A stretch of DNA of 64,000 nt from Oscillospiraceae bacterium (GCA_017540645.1 JAFYAQ010000030.1:1-64000), one strand, 5' to 3'; shown: positions 51,198 through 60,074, counted from the first letter of the stretch. Numbers and translations: made by a program. The notes: generated by a model from the letters alone, not told the origin.

Positions 51198-51809
51198 ATG
51201 AATGTGAGAAACCGAAAAAAATCATGGCTGCTGGCCCTGCTGCTGGTATTCTCCCTGCTGGGCGGATGCGCCTTTGCCGCGCCTGCCGCAGAGCGGACCC
51301 CCGTCCCCGCTCCGGAGGACAGCTCTCCCCTGCCGGATTTGACCCTGCTGACCCCGGCGCCGTCGGAGGAGCCGGCCCCGTCGGAGGAAGGGGAAAGCCC
51401 CGTTCCCACCACGGAAGCGCCGACCACCCCCACGCCCACGCCCTATGCCACTCCCCTGCCCATCCGGGAGAACGAGAGCTACAGCTCCAAGGAAGACGTA
51501 GCCCTTTATATTTACGCCTTCGGACACCTGCCGCCCAACTATATCACCAAAAAGGAAGCCCAGCGTCTGGGCTGGAGCGGCGGCAGTCTGGACAGCTATG
51601 CTTACGGCTGCTGCATCGGCGGGGACCGGTTCGGAAATTATGAGGGGCTGCTCCCCGATCAGCCCGGACGATACTACACCGAATGCGATATAGGCACTCT
51701 CCATGCCCGGAACCGGGGGGCAAAGCGCATCGTATTCTCCAACGACGGACTGATCTACTACACCGGCGATCACTATGAATCCTTTACCCTGTTGTACGGG
51801 AAAGAATAA
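51198..51809 (+). CDS. Membrane-anchored barnase-family ribonuclease
   Basis: 203 residues. Signal peptide with lipobox LGGC (Cys24), a Pro/Thr/Glu linker (about 30-92), then a domain collinear with barnase: LPPNYITKKEAQRLGW (Lys118), CIGGDRFGNYEGLLP, GRYYTECDIG (catalytic Glu162), RNRGAKRIVFSNDGLIYYT (Arg177) and DHYESF (His192, general acid). All residues needed for RNA cleavage appear conserved, with a two-residue insertion between the two arginines. AAGAGGT precedes the ATG by seven bases. It should act outside the cell, tethered to the membrane. No barstar-like gene is visible anywhere in the window. Confidence 0.92.
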   Translation: MNVRNRKKSWLLALLLVFSLLGGCAFAAPAAERTPVPAPEDSSPLPDLTLLTPAPSEEPAPSEEGESPVPTTEAPTTPTPTPYATPLPIRENESYSSKEDVALYIYAFGHLPPNYITKKEAQRLGWSGGSLDSYAYGCCIGGDRFGNYEGLLPDQPGRYYTECDIGTLHARNRGAKRIVFSNDGLIYYTGDHYESFTLLYGKE

Positions 51810-51823
51810 AAGAGCTATAAATG

Positions 51824-51862
51824 GCGGCAGCCGCAGGCATATCCTGCGGCTGCCGCGTTTAT
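51824..51862 (+). terminator. Hairpin between convergent barnase and peptidase genes
   Basis: 14-base perfect stem (51824-51837 with 51843-51856), loop CATAT, GTTTATTTC tail. Confidence 0.8.
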
Positions 51863-53646
51863 TTCACTTTATAGGAGTGGGGCCGGCTCTCGTCGTATTG
51901 CAGGCACATATTCTGCAGCGATTCGAGCGCGTCGGAAAGGCAGGCATCCAATCCGTCGGTGAAAACCGATAGGCCTGTCTCCAGGAGAAGCTGACAGTAG
52001 GGCGTATCGTAGGCACCCAGCGCCACCAGCCGGTTATACAGATCCAGAGCCGCGTCAAAGTCCTCCCGCGCCAGGCTCCAGATCTGGGCGGCGGCCAGCG
52101 CGCTGGCCGCGTAGCTGATATAATAAAAGGGGCTTTCAAAATTGTGGCTGACGTTGACCCAGTAATACCGGTCCTCCTCGTCCCAGACGGTCCCTCCGTA
52201 GGATTCATGGATGGAGACATAGGCATCGCACAGCTCCTCCGCCGTCAGTTCCGGGTGGGAATAAGCGTAACGCTGGAACTCGTCATATTCGCAGCCGCTG
52301 ATAATATTATAGATCAGTCCGTCCAGGCAATAGATCCGCGCCTCCTCCGCGATGGTGTCGAACAGCTCGTCATACCAGAAATAGGACAGGGCCTCCAGGC
52401 CGGTGGAATGGATCTCAAAGATATCGTAGGACCCGCCGCTGGTCAAAGGATTGGGTGAGGGATTCACGAAGGCGTCATAGTAATGTCCGAACTCGTGGAA
52501 CATGCTCCCTATATCGTAGAGGTCACCGGACAGGCAGTTATAGAGGAAAGGCGCTCGGTAGTATTCCAGTGTGGTGGTAAAGCCCAGGTCCGCTATGTCT
52601 CCCCTGCTTCCCAGGAGAAAGAGGCCATGCTCCTCCATATAAGCCTGGGCCGCAGCGGCCCGGGGCGAGACGCGAGGGGCGTATTCTCTCAGCAGCTCCA
52701 TCAGCTGCTCCGGACTTTTCTCCGCCTCTCGACCCAGCTTCACGTAAAAGGCTTTGCAGTAGCAGCAGTCCCGGTAATACAGTCTGGCATAAGGCCGCAG
52801 GGCGTCGCACAGCGCCGCGGCATCCTCCGGCGTATAGTCCCGTCCGTATATGGCCTGATATGCATAGTCGGCGTAGGAGGCATATCCACGAAGCTCCGCC
52901 AGTTCGTTTCGCACCGCTACCAGCTCCAGGAAAATGTCCGCAGCCTCCAGCCCCAACCGGGCCTGGCTCAGATTCTCGTCCATCAGGAGATCGTTATATT
53001 CCAGCGTCAGTTCCGTCTCCCGCAGGCTGAGCTCCAGCTCCCGGTCGCTCATCTCCTGGTAGTCGGAGAGCATATAGCTGTCCTCTTCCCCCAGCCAGGC
53101 GGCAAAGCTCTCCCCGAGAGGGCCGTTCAAAACCCGGGACACCGCCAGGTGGAGGGTATCCCCCGCTGTGCTCAGCATCTCGTCCGTGGTCTGACAGCGA
53201 TCGGAGCACTCCTCTCCGCCGTAATAATAAAAATCGATCCAGGCCAGTTCGTCCAGCGTCTGGAGACGGGTATACTCCGTCAGCAGCCAACGATAGAGCG
53301 TTTCCGCCGCTTCCTCATCCTCCGCCCGGGACAGCTCCTCCGCCCGATCCTCGAAGGGACCCAGGTCGTAAAGGAACCACTGCATATCCCCGAAATCCAC
53401 GTCCGCATGGATCCCGTCCGCGCTGGTCCACTCCGGCTGGACGGGGAGGTCGACAGCCGCACTCTCGCGCTCGGGAGTCGCGGTGGGGGCGGGTACGGCG
53501 GTGGCTTGGGGCGCGGGGGTATCCGTGGGCGCCGGCGCCAGGGTGCTTACGCTGCCCCCATCCGGCAGCGCCTGGCGCCCGCAGCCGGCGAGCAGCGCCA
53601 AGGCAAGCAGCGCCGCTCCCAGTCGTCTTATACTGTTTTTTCTCAT
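51859..53646 (-). CDS. M3-like zinc metallopeptidase lipoprotein
   Basis: 595 residues. Lipobox LAGC (Cys22), Pro/Thr linker to about residue 60, then an all-helical peptidase domain with HEFGH at about 384-388, a downstream Glu in FEIHSTGLEALSYF (third zinc ligand) and YYISYAASALAAAQIW, as in oligoendopeptidase F and related M3 enzymes. Family members are usually cytoplasmic; this one is exported and anchored. GAGGA lies five bases before ATG 53646, while an in-frame TTG at 53658 overlaps that site. It follows the ABC gene by 16 bases, so the two are one transcript. Confidence 0.85.
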   Translation of the reverse strand: MRKNSIRRLGAALLALALLAGCGRQALPDGGSVSTLAPAPTDTPAPQATAVPAPTATPERESAAVDLPVQPEWTSADGIHADVDFGDMQWFLYDLGPFEDRAEELSRAEDEEAAETLYRWLLTEYTRLQTLDELAWIDFYYYGGEECSDRCQTTDEMLSTAGDTLHLAVSRVLNGPLGESFAAWLGEEDSYMLSDYQEMSDRELELSLRETELTLEYNDLLMDENLSQARLGLEAADIFLELVAVRNELAELRGYASYADYAYQAIYGRDYTPEDAAALCDALRPYARLYYRDCCYCKAFYVKLGREAEKSPEQLMELLREYAPRVSPRAAAAQAYMEEHGLFLLGSRGDIADLGFTTTLEYYRAPFLYNCLSGDLYDIGSMFHEFGHYYDAFVNPSPNPLTSGGSYDIFEIHSTGLEALSYFWYDELFDTIAEEARIYCLDGLIYNIISGCEYDEFQRYAYSHPELTAEELCDAYVSIHESYGGTVWDEEDRYYWVNVSHNFESPFYYISYAASALAAAQIWSLAREDFDAALDLYNRLVALGAYDTPYCQLLLETGLSVFTDGLDACLSDALESLQNMCLQYDESRPHSYKVK

Positions 53647-53662
53647 GGGATTCCTCAAATAA

Positions 53663-56038
53663 TCAAAGCTCCGTCAGACGCAGGGCGTCCCCGGCGCTGC
53701 CGGAGGTCACGCCCAGCACACTCAGCCGTCCGGCCAGCCAGGACAAAAGAGCGCAGGCCCCGGCCAGGATCAGCGTATCCTGTATGGACAGGGCCGGGGA
53801 GAAATCCAAAAGATCAGCCGGAAGGAACGTGACCACAGCCAAAGCCAGCAGGGCCCCAGCCACAGAGCCCAACACACCCAGCAAAAGGCTCTCCCAACCG
53901 ATGACAGAAGCCGAACGGCTCCCGGAGAGGCCCCGGCATCTCCAGATCGCGATCTCCCGCCGCCGGGGAAGCACGGCCAGCAGCCCGACGAGGAGCACCG
54001 CCACGGCCGCCAGGACCGCCGTCATGATCCGAAGAGGCAGGAAGACCTGCCGGGTGGTGTCCATCAGCTTTGCCCCGGAGGAGATAACTCCACCGGCTAT
54101 ATCGCTGAAGCTGACGGGCTCGGTATAGCTTTTCAGCAGCGAGGCCGCCGTGCCCCGGTAGGCAAAGGAAGAGGCGTACAGCTGAACCGCGGTGATGGTC
54201 TCCGCCGCCGTGGCTCCGAAGGAACGCAGGTTTTCTTCCAGGCTGACGGACACCGCTCCTGCGGTGATCCGCTCCCGGTACAGGGCGGAAAGGCGATTCT
54301 CGTCCAGAGCGGCGAGGGTCTTGAGCAGCGTGTCCTGGGCCGCGGTCTCGTCCACCTCCGTGCCGGTCAGGGAGGCGGCCAGGGCCGCCTGTTCCGCGGC
54401 GGAGAGGGAGAGCGCATAGCGTTCCAGCGTAGACAGCTGTGCATCATGGTCCGCATCAAGAGCCCCATCGGTATCGAAGCGAAGACCGCTGACCACATCC
54501 CGGTCCGGGCTGGCAAGCTGCTCGGTCACGATATCGCTCTGCAGGATGGAGGACACTACCCATTCTGTCAGGGCCTGGGTATAGGCACAGCCGCCCACGC
54601 CGGCGCTGACCGCCAGCTCCTTCCCCGGCTGCACGATGCCCACGATCTTCAGGGACAGGGAGCTTTTCACCAGATTTTGCATGAAGGAGGCGTCCAAGCC
54701 CATATAGCCCCAGGTGCCGTCCACGTTTTTCACATACTCCTCCGTGGGCAGGACCACCCGATACACCAGCTGCAGCAGCTCCGGGTAGCTCATGCCCCGG
54801 AGGACCTGCTCTTCGCTGAGACCGAGAGCCGAGACACAGGCCTGGTCCATGATTCCCTGGGCGTTGAGGATGATCACCGCCTCGTCCATAGCCTGAGGCC
54901 AGCGGCCCGAAATCATCTCGTAGCGGGTAGAGCGCAGCTCCTCCCCCTCCGGCAGTTCGGTCCACAGGCTGGCTCCGGTGTCCGGACGGGGATTTACCTT
55001 CTGCATATCGTCCCCGGTATCTGCGGCGTAAATGGTGGGCTGGATGGCGTAGGAGCGCTGGACCGTCAGTTTTCTCGGGTCCGCCCGGTTCTCCAGCCAG
55101 TCCGCCAGCGCATCCAGATCCCCGGAGGGGATGCTCTCCCCCGTCAGGGTGATGGGGTAGCCGGACAGCGTCTGGGCCTGAAGACTCTTTTGCGCGCTCT
55201 CCGCGCCGGAGAGGATGGAAAAGAGCAGGGCAAGGATCAGCACCGCCGCGAAGGGGGTCAGAAGCCGGGGAGCGATCCGGCTGGAACGCCGGTGAAGATT
55301 GCCCAGGGCCAGGGAAAGACTCCCCGGTGCGGGGTATTCCCTTTTCTCCGTGCTGTGCTTGGGTTCCTTCCCCGCCAGGGTGTCCGTATCGATCTGGCCA
55401 TCGGAGAGGGTGATCACATGGATGCTCTCGCCGAAAAACAGCTCCTGGTGCCGGGAGGCAATGACCACCAGCCGGCGTTCCCCCTCCGAACGGAGGACGG
55501 ACAGCACCATGGCGGCGGTGCTCTCCTGCAGCCCGTCGGTGGGTTCATCCAGAAGAAGGATGTCCGGCTCACGGCACAGGGCGCAGCACAAAGCTCCCAG
55601 CCTCCGCTCTTCCCCGGAGATCTCGTCCGGAAGGCTGGCGCTCAGCTCCGAAATGCCCAGGGTCGCCAGGGCGTCCGAGGCCTTCTGCTCCGCGTCCGCC
55701 CCCCGCCAGCCGCCCAGGCGGGCGGAGAACACGGCGTTCTCCCGCAGCGTCCGGTCCGGCAGAAGCAGCTCCTCCCCGGCCATCCCCGTACGACGGCGAT
55801 AGGCGCTCCACTGTGTGTCGTTCCAGCGGGCCGTGTTTTCCCCGTTGACCCATATCTCGCCCCGAGAGGGCAGCTCCCGCCCGGCCATCAGCCGCAGCAG
55901 AGAGGTCTTGCCGCTGCCGGAAGAGCCTGTCAGCAGTATCCGGCCGGTATCGGGCAGAACGAGATTGATGCGGCGCAGGATGTGCACCGTCTTTTTCCCG
56001 GAGGCGCCGTCCAGCCCCACATTTTTCATCTGAAGCAT
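53663..56038 (-). CDS. ABC transporter: ATPase fused to FtsX-type permease
   Basis: 791 residues. ATPase first: Walker A GSSGSGKTS (about 39-47), signature ISGEERRLGAL in place of LSGGQ, Walker B ILLLDEPTDGL, H-loop in IASRHQE. One TM helix (about 263-285) follows, then an extracytoplasmic domain of about 400 residues and three C-terminal TM helices (LPLRIMTAVLAAVAVLLVGLLAVL, GVLGSVAGALLALAVV, ILAGACALLSWLAG). This is the MacB/FtsX mechanotransmission plan rather than a substrate pump through the membrane. AAAGGG precedes ATG 56038. The lipoprotein peptidase gene follows directly. The degenerate signature may slow ATP turnover. Confidence 0.88.
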   Translation of the reverse strand: MLQMKNVGLDGASGKKTVHILRRINLVLPDTGRILLTGSSGSGKTSLLRLMAGRELPSRGEIWVNGENTARWNDTQWSAYRRRTGMAGEELLLPDRTLRENAVFSARLGGWRGADAEQKASDALATLGISELSASLPDEISGEERRLGALCCALCREPDILLLDEPTDGLQESTAAMVLSVLRSEGERRLVVIASRHQELFFGESIHVITLSDGQIDTDTLAGKEPKHSTEKREYPAPGSLSLALGNLHRRSSRIAPRLLTPFAAVLILALLFSILSGAESAQKSLQAQTLSGYPITLTGESIPSGDLDALADWLENRADPRKLTVQRSYAIQPTIYAADTGDDMQKVNPRPDTGASLWTELPEGEELRSTRYEMISGRWPQAMDEAVIILNAQGIMDQACVSALGLSEEQVLRGMSYPELLQLVYRVVLPTEEYVKNVDGTWGYMGLDASFMQNLVKSSLSLKIVGIVQPGKELAVSAGVGGCAYTQALTEWVVSSILQSDIVTEQLASPDRDVVSGLRFDTDGALDADHDAQLSTLERYALSLSAAEQAALAASLTGTEVDETAAQDTLLKTLAALDENRLSALYRERITAGAVSVSLEENLRSFGATAAETITAVQLYASSFAYRGTAASLLKSYTEPVSFSDIAGGVISSGAKLMDTTRQVFLPLRIMTAVLAAVAVLLVGLLAVLPRRREIAIWRCRGLSGSRSASVIGWESLLLGVLGSVAGALLALAVVTFLPADLLDFSPALSIQDTLILAGACALLSWLAGRLSVLGVTSGSAGDALRLTEL

Positions 56039-56230
56039 AAGGGCATCCCTTTCGTCTGTAAAAATTTTCCTTTTTTGAATTATAGTCTTTTGTGGGAAAA
56101 AGGTCAAGGAAAATTCATGAATCTATGGGCTTTGTGGGGAGAATTTCCTTGCTTTCTGCACAAAGAGGGGGTAAGATGGGGATCCTGAGATAGTTTTTCG
56201 CCAAAACCGATCTCTTTGGGAGGGTGGATC

Positions 56231-56866
56231 ATGAACGAGCTGTGCCTGCTGGTCTCCGGCGGGGAATATTCCGAAATCCCCCATGAGCTGCGCAGGGCCG
56301 GATATGTCATTGCCTGCGACCGGGGGTGGCAGTACGCCCAAAAGCTTGGGCTCCGCCCCGATCTGGTGATCGGCGACTTTGACTCCGCCCCGTCCCCCGA
56401 TGACGGCGTCCCCACCGTACGCGTGCCCACCCGCAAGGACGACACGGATACCATGCTGGCCGCTCGCCGGGCGCTGGAGCTTGGCTACAGGGAGATCGCC
56501 CTCTGCTGTGCCTTCGGCGGACGCCTTGACCACACCCTGGCCAACCTGCAGACCGCGGCATTCCTTGTCTCCCGGGGGGCCCGGGTACGGCTGGTCGGAG
56601 CGGATACGGATGCCGTGGCTTTCAGCGGAGGAACGGAGCGCTTCCTCCGGCGTGACGGCTGGTCTCTGTCGGTATTCGCCCTGTCCGAGCGCTGCGAGGG
56701 GGTCACGATCCGGGGCGCCAAATATGAGTGCGAAAACGAAACGCTTACAAGCTCTTTCCCGCTGGGCGTCAGCAACCTGTGTACCGCCGAGACAGCGGAG
56801 ATAAGCGTCCAGAGCGGCATTCTGCTGGTGATGCGGTCAAGGCTGAAAAAGGGCGAGCACATCTGA
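56231..56866 (+). CDS. thiN: Thiamine pyrophosphokinase
   Basis: 211 residues. YVIACDRGWQYAQKLGLRPDLVIGDFDSA, PTRKDDTDTMLAARRAL, CCAFGGRLDHTLANLQ and the C-terminal LSVFALSERCEGVTIRGAKYE segment are the thiamine pyrophosphokinase motifs (TPK catalytic and B1-binding domains). It converts thiamine and ATP to TPP. GGGAGG lies before the ATG. It stands immediately upstream of the TPP riboswitch-controlled thiT, so uptake and activation genes are neighbours though separately transcribed. Confidence 0.95.
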   Translation: MNELCLLVSGGEYSEIPHELRRAGYVIACDRGWQYAQKLGLRPDLVIGDFDSAPSPDDGVPTVRVPTRKDDTDTMLAARRALELGYREIALCCAFGGRLDHTLANLQTAAFLVSRGARVRLVGADTDAVAFSGGTERFLRRDGWSLSVFALSERCEGVTIRGAKYECENETLTSSFPLGVSNLCTAETAEISVQSGILLVMRSRLKKGEHI

Positions 56867-56907
56867 GCTTCTCCCGCTGACGGCGGGCCTTTTTGCAAAA
56901 ATTTTAC

Positions 56908-56936
56908 TTGCATTTTTGCGTGTTTTACGCTATATT
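56908..56936 (+). promoter_or_regulatory. Promoter of the TPP riboswitch-thiT transcript
   Basis: TTGCAT (56908-56913), 17-base spacer, TATATT (56931-56936); start near 56943, just before the riboswitch. Confidence 0.8.
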
Positions 56937-56948
56937 GTAGCAAACCAA

Positions 56949-57044
56949 ACAGGGGTGCTGGGTGATCCCGGCTGAGACGGCGCAATCGGATGCGCCGGAC
57001 CCTTTTACCTGATCCGGATAATGCCGGCGGAGGGAGTGCCAGCG
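56949..57044 (+). promoter_or_regulatory. TPP riboswitch (THI element)
   Basis: Carries the conserved THI-box segments in order: AGGGGTGC, GGCTGAGA, a variable GC-rich P3 arm, GGACCC, ACCTGATCCGGATAATGCCGGCG and GAGGGAG. It lies directly upstream of thiT and binds thiamine pyrophosphate. The 3' part overlaps one strand of an antiterminator. Confidence 0.97.
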
Positions 57045-57100
57045 CAGGTGCTTTTTTAAGCCGGTCATTATCCGTCAGGTAATGACTGGTAATTTTTTTT
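57015..57100 (+). terminator. Riboswitch expression platform: antiterminator versus terminator
   Basis: Terminator: 57061-57070 pairs with 57080-57089 (10 bp, one G.U) followed by eight T residues. Antiterminator: CGGATAATG plus CCGG inside the aptamer (from 57015) is complementary to 57061-57074 except for one bulge, so TPP binding, which sequesters the aptamer strand, frees the terminator. Excess TPP therefore stops thiT transcription. Confidence 0.88.
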
Positions 57101-57113
57101 GGAGGGAAAGAAA

Positions 57114-57683
57114 ATGAAAACCAACACCAGAAGACTCGCAGATACCGCCATACTGATCGCTCTGGGCACCATATTGAGCATGATCCAGATCGAGATGCCC
57201 ATGGGCGGCGGACTGACCGCATGCAGTATGCTCCCCCTGGTTTTTCTCAGCTATCGTTACGGATGGAAATGGGGCGGGCTCGCCGGACTGATTTACAGCC
57301 TTATCCAGATGCTTCTCGGGATCAAGAACGTGCAGTACGCCTCCTCGGCGATTATGGCCTTAGGGATTATTTTTCTCGACTATATCTTCGCTTATTCCGT
57401 CATCGGCTTTGCCTCTCTCTTCGGCGGCAAGCCCACCAATACCCGGAAGTCCCTGATCATCGGCATCGTAGTCAGCTTCCTGCTGCGGTTTCTCTTCCAC
57501 TTCTTCTCCGGCTGGTGGATCTGGAACGCCCTCTGGCCCAACGAGTTCGGCATGGCCGCCCCCGTTTACTCTCTGGTCTATAACGGCTGGTACATGGGCG
57601 CAGAGATTATCTTGTCCGTAGCCGTTACCATGGCCATCTACAATCCCCTGAAAAAATACATCAACGGAGAGGATCTGAAGTGA
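57114..57683 (+). CDS. thiT: Thiamine ECF transporter S component ThiT
   Basis: 189 residues, six membrane helices. RLADTAILIALGTILSMIQIEMPMGGGLTACSMLPLVFLSYRYGWKWG is the YuaJ/ThiT signature, and the aromatic-rich WWIWNALW...YSLVYNGWYMG loop corresponds to the thiamine-binding segment. It binds thiamine and associates with a shared EcfAA'T energising module encoded elsewhere. GGAGGG lies eight bases before the ATG. Controlled by the preceding TPP riboswitch. Confidence 0.96.
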   Translation: MKTNTRRLADTAILIALGTILSMIQIEMPMGGGLTACSMLPLVFLSYRYGWKWGGLAGLIYSLIQMLLGIKNVQYASSAIMALGIIFLDYIFAYSVIGFASLFGGKPTNTRKSLIIGIVVSFLLRFLFHFFSGWWIWNALWPNEFGMAAPVYSLVYNGWYMGAEIILSVAVTMAIYNPLKKYINGEDLK

Positions 57684-57697
57684 TCCTTCCGGACAGC

Positions 57698-57732
57698 AAC
57701 GCCGCGGTCCTTCGGGATCGCGGCGTTTTTTG
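57698..57732 (+). terminator. Terminator of thiT
   Basis: AACGCCGCGGTCC with GGATCGCGGCGTT (one G.T pair), TTCG-type loop, TTTTTTG tail. Confidence 0.88.
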
Positions 57733-57735
57733 TCG

Positions 57736-57764
57736 TTGCGTCCACATGAGGAAGATGCTACAAT
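57736..57764 (+). promoter_or_regulatory. Promoter of the GPH transporter-deacetylase unit
   Basis: TTGCGT (57736-57741), 17-base spacer, TACAAT (57759-57764). If used, transcription starts inside the first possible ATG region and favours the ATG at 57795. Confidence 0.5.
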
Positions 57765-57794
57765 ATGACAAAACGCATGGGAGATGAAACTTTC

Positions 57795-59288
57795 ATGGAT
57801 GAAAAGAGAGCCGGACGCAAAAACATCTGGTACTATCCCCTGGGCACCGTGGGCCGGGACATGGTCTACTGCCTGGTGACCAATTTCCTCTATACCTTCG
57901 TGCTGTTCACCCATGAGCTGACGGCCCTGCAGCTGTCCGCCATCGCGGGGATCATGGTGGCCGCCCGGGTGTTCGACGCCCTGAACGACCCGATCATGGG
58001 CAACATCATCGAGCGGACCCGCTCTCGCTGGGGCAAGTTCAAGCCCTGGCTGGTGATCGGTATCCTGACCACCTCCGTGGTGATTTACCTGGCCTTCAAT
58101 GTAAAGCTCCAGGGCTGGGCCTTCGTCTGGTTCTTCGGGCTGATCTACTTTTGCTACAGCATCACCTATACCATGCACGACATCTCCTACTGGGGCATGG
58201 TGCCGGCTCTGGGCTCCGACGCGGACGAGCGCAACCAGCTGACCAGCCGGGCCACCCTGTTTGCAGGCATCGGCGGGACGCTGGCCTCCATCGTGATCCC
58301 GCTGCTGACCACCGGCAGCAGCGCCCTGGGCGGCAGCGCGGTGACCGCCTACGGGCGCATCGCTCTGATCGTCGCCATCCTGGCCCCGGCTTTTCTGTGC
58401 TTCACCGTTTTCGGCGTTCGGGAAACGCGGAACCTCTCCCGGGAACCTGTGCCGCCGGTCAGCTTCCAGAAGATCTGGAGTACCATCACCGGCAACGATC
58501 AGCTGCTTTGGATCAGCCTGATTTTCCTGCTCCAGGAGATCGGCAACGGAGTCGTGAACTCCGGCGTGGGCTCCACCTATATTTACTTCCAGTTCGGCTA
58601 TGAGGGCGGTCTCTACTCCCTGTTCACCACCGTGGGCATGTCCGTCACGGCCCTGCTGATGATCTTTTATCCCGCCATCTCCCGCCGCATCCGACGCAAG
58701 CCCCTGATGAAAAAGCTGATCGTCATCGCTGCGGGGGGCTACGCTCTCCAGCTTCTGGCCGGTCTGCTTATCCCGGCCGGAACCATGAGGCTCTTCGGCA
58801 TGGATCTCAAATTCCTGCTGGTCACGGTAGGCTATATGCTCTCCAATTTCGGTCAGTACGGGTTTTATCTCATTATGATGATCTCCCTGATCAACACGGT
58901 GGAGTACAACGAGTGGAAGCACGGCGTCCGGGACGAGGGGATCATCACCTCCCTGCGGCCGTTTTTGACAAAGCTTGCCTCCGCGCTGACGGTGGTGATC
59001 GCCACGGTGAGCTATCTGCTGTGCGGCGTCACCGGCTACACCAACGGCATCTCCTCCTTTGAGCGGGCCGCCAGCGCCGGGACCATCACCGAGGCGGAAA
59101 AGCTCAGCTCCATCCAGTCTCTGCTCCGGGGCGTTACCGGCGCCCAGTCCGTGGGGCTGCTGCTGAGCATGACCTTACTGCCCTTTGCCTGTATGCTGCT
59201 CAGCCACATCCTGTATCAGAAAAAGTATACCCTGGATGAGGACGAGTATGATCGGATCGTGGCGGCGCTGAAGGAGCGGGAAAAATGA
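57795..59288 (+). CDS. GPH-family sugar:cation symporter
   Basis: About 497 residues, twelve helices, MFS fold. YYPLGTVGRDMVYCLVTNFLYTF, FDALNDPIMGNIIERTRSRWGKFKPW (the GPH D-x-x-x-D-P and RTRSRWGKFRP motif) and DISYWGMVPALGSDADERNQL are diagnostic of glycoside-pentoside-hexuronide transporters such as MelB. An in-frame ATG at 57765 lies upstream, but the promoter position and GGGAG at 57779-57783 favour 57795. The last four bases overlap the PIG-L deacetylase gene, suggesting uptake of an acetylated sugar followed by deacetylation. Confidence 0.9.
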   Translation: MDEKRAGRKNIWYYPLGTVGRDMVYCLVTNFLYTFVLFTHELTALQLSAIAGIMVAARVFDALNDPIMGNIIERTRSRWGKFKPWLVIGILTTSVVIYLAFNVKLQGWAFVWFFGLIYFCYSITYTMHDISYWGMVPALGSDADERNQLTSRATLFAGIGGTLASIVIPLLTTGSSALGGSAVTAYGRIALIVAILAPAFLCFTVFGVRETRNLSREPVPPVSFQKIWSTITGNDQLLWISLIFLLQEIGNGVVNSGVGSTYIYFQFGYEGGLYSLFTTVGMSVTALLMIFYPAISRRIRRKPLMKKLIVIAAGGYALQLLAGLLIPAGTMRLFGMDLKFLLVTVGYMLSNFGQYGFYLIMMISLINTVEYNEWKHGVRDEGIITSLRPFLTKLASALTVVIATVSYLLCGVTGYTNGISSFERAASAGTITEAEKLSSIQSLLRGVTGAQSVGLLLSMTLLPFACMLLSHILYQKKYTLDEDEYDRIVAALKEREK

Positions 59289-60055
59289 GTCTGACCCGTT
59301 TGGTCCTCCGCTTTGCCGCTCCGCCGCCGAAGCTGCTGGCCTTTGAACGCTATCTCTTTGTAGGTCCCCACCCGGACGATATCGAAATCGGTGCCGGAGC
59401 CACGGCCGCAAGGCTTGCCGCCATGGGCAAGAGCGTGGCTTTTGTGATCTGCACCGACGGGCGCTTTGGTATGGAGCATGCGCCGGCGGGCAGCACGCCC
59501 CAGACCTTGATCCCCCTGCGGAAAAAGGAGTCGCTTCTGTCCGCCAAAAAGCTGGGCGTGGAGGACGTGCGGTTTTTGAACTTCCCGGACGGAGGCGCCT
59601 ATGACCGGGATCTGCTGCTGCGGCAGATGGCCTGGGAGATTGGGCGCTTCAAGCCGGAGGTAATCTTCGCACCGGATCCGGACGTGATCAGCGAATGTCA
59701 CCCGGACCACCGGAAAGCCGGAGACTGCGCCCGGGAGCTGGCCTTTTTCGCCCCCTTCGAGGGGATCATGTCCCGGTATGGGGCCTCTGCTGCGCCGGTA
59801 CAGGCCGTTGCCTTTTATATGACGGCGAAGCCCAACCGCTTTGTGGGTACGCGGAAAAGCTTTGCCGCGCAGGCCGAGGCCCTGGCCTGCCATCAGAGCC
59901 AGTTCCCCCAGGGAGATCCGGCCACCGAGAATCTGCGGACCTACCTTTTTCTCCGTTCTTTGGACTTTGGCCTGCGGAGTTTCCAAGGCCGGGCCGAGGG
60001 CTTTCGGGTGCTGGGCCGGACCCAGATGCACTGTCTCCCGGAGGCGGGAGCGTAA
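59285..60055 (+). CDS. PIG-L/LmbE-family deacetylase
   Basis: 256 residues. FVGPHPDDIEIGAG (zinc His29, Asp31/32) and ECHPDHRKAG (second zinc His) are the PIG-L signatures; VAFVICTDGRFG and LRKKESLLSAKKLGVEDVRFLNFPDG complete the fold. Members deacetylate N-acetylglucosamine moieties, including diacetylchitobiose (DAC/BshB-like). The ATGA overlap with the sugar transporter supports action on the imported sugar. A terminator hairpin follows. Confidence 0.92.
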   Translation: MSLTRLVLRFAAPPPKLLAFERYLFVGPHPDDIEIGAGATAARLAAMGKSVAFVICTDGRFGMEHAPAGSTPQTLIPLRKKESLLSAKKLGVEDVRFLNFPDGGAYDRDLLLRQMAWEIGRFKPEVIFAPDPDVISECHPDHRKAGDCARELAFFAPFEGIMSRYGASAAPVQAVAFYMTAKPNRFVGTRKSFAAQAEALACHQSQFPQGDPATENLRTYLFLRSLDFGLRSFQGRAEGFRVLGRTQMHCLPEAGA

Positions 60056-60074
60056 TAATTCCCAATCAGTGAAC

